39,640 nt of DNA from Actinomycetota bacterium (GTDB lineage Bacteria > Actinomycetota > Thermoleophilia > BMS3ABIN01), in contig JAMDDD010000029.1 of the NCBI GenBank assembly GCA_023489275.1, positions 1 to 39,640 of the forward strand, read 5' to 3'. Under the pieces are notes generated by a model. The model was not told the DNA's origin. It ran no database searches and was given only the letters and a program-made list of their open reading frames with translations. Below are positions 39,631 through 39,640 of this stretch, piece after piece. A program made the translations under genes and the position numbers. Each line of letters opens with the position of its first letter. Position 1 is the stretch's first letter.

Positions 39631-39640
39631 GGTTTTCGGG

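Larger units (their letters stand above)
39309..39640. other. AT-rich right-hand gap with hairpins and repeats
   Basis: No gene was found in these 332 bases. The stretch is much more AT-rich than the rest of the window. It holds a nested inverted repeat at 39415-39498 and two 34-base tandem units from 39563, both listed separately. It presumably contains the promoter of the small secreted peptide. Confidence 0.5.

Overview
The window is GC-rich bacterial DNA with short intergenic gaps, many ATGA-type overlaps and frequent TTG/GTG starts. It contains one tRNA and no rRNA, so taxonomy rests on gene content. That content is complex I with fused NuoCD, FixABCX, a tal/pgi-type PGI, a stand-alone AICAR transformylase and many UspA proteins. 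It suggests a respiring, possibly deep-branching Actinobacteriota or a similar environmental lineage. A sigma-54 (NtrC-type) regulator, unusual in typical actinobacteria, keeps this assignment open.

Layout. (1) Bases 1-9685, minus strand: a sugar-oxidation and respiration run, pgi, gnd, nuoA, nuoB, nuoCD, nuoE, nuoF, nuoG; nuoG runs off the left edge. (2) 9878-10425: a short gene with a consensus promoter, a terminator and a lasso-type RiPP leader motif but no nearby maturation enzymes, followed by tRNA-Asp. (3) 10426-13253: an island of broken defence/toxin genes (a possible hsdR start, vapC, a frameshifted MNT nucleotidyltransferase, a HEPN start and a Fic fragment) around an intact DUF6880 gene. 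(4) 13329-17144: Rieske ferredoxin and reductase, a lipoprotein with UspA, and a zinc-ribbon protein. (5) 17204-21648, minus: STAS protein, small Cys-rich protein, then fixA-fixB-fixC-fixX. (6) 21910-25856, plus: Asp-ligand ferredoxin, cupredoxin lipoprotein, a glutaredoxin-thioredoxin reductase fusion with an in-frame UGA at the catalytic Cys, and adenine deaminase. (7) 26081-33052, minus: histidine kinase, NtrC-type regulator, a sigma-54 promoter, a Usp-like gene, two MshEN-DUF202-like membrane proteins and a CheY-like receiver. (8) 33362-38641, plus: DHA2-type MFS exporter, tandem UspA, a structured leader, a ClC transporter and a stand-alone AICAR transformylase. (9) The right end has a hypothetical gene, a 50-residue predicted secreted peptide missed by the ORF track, and AT-rich repeats.

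How they may work together: NADH enters the quinone pool through Nuo and, by inference, through bifurcating FixABCX, which would also make reduced ferredoxin. Two different ferredoxins and several flavin reductases lie nearby.

The two most promising novel items are the kinase/NtrC/sigma-54-linked operon of MshEN-DUF202 proteins with heptad Arg-Thr arrays (26550-33052), and the candidate selenocysteine glutaredoxin-thioredoxin reductase (22661-23866). The orphan lasso-like precursor and the slippery-heptamer nucleotidyltransferase come next. All function calls come from reading motifs by eye; no database search was run.
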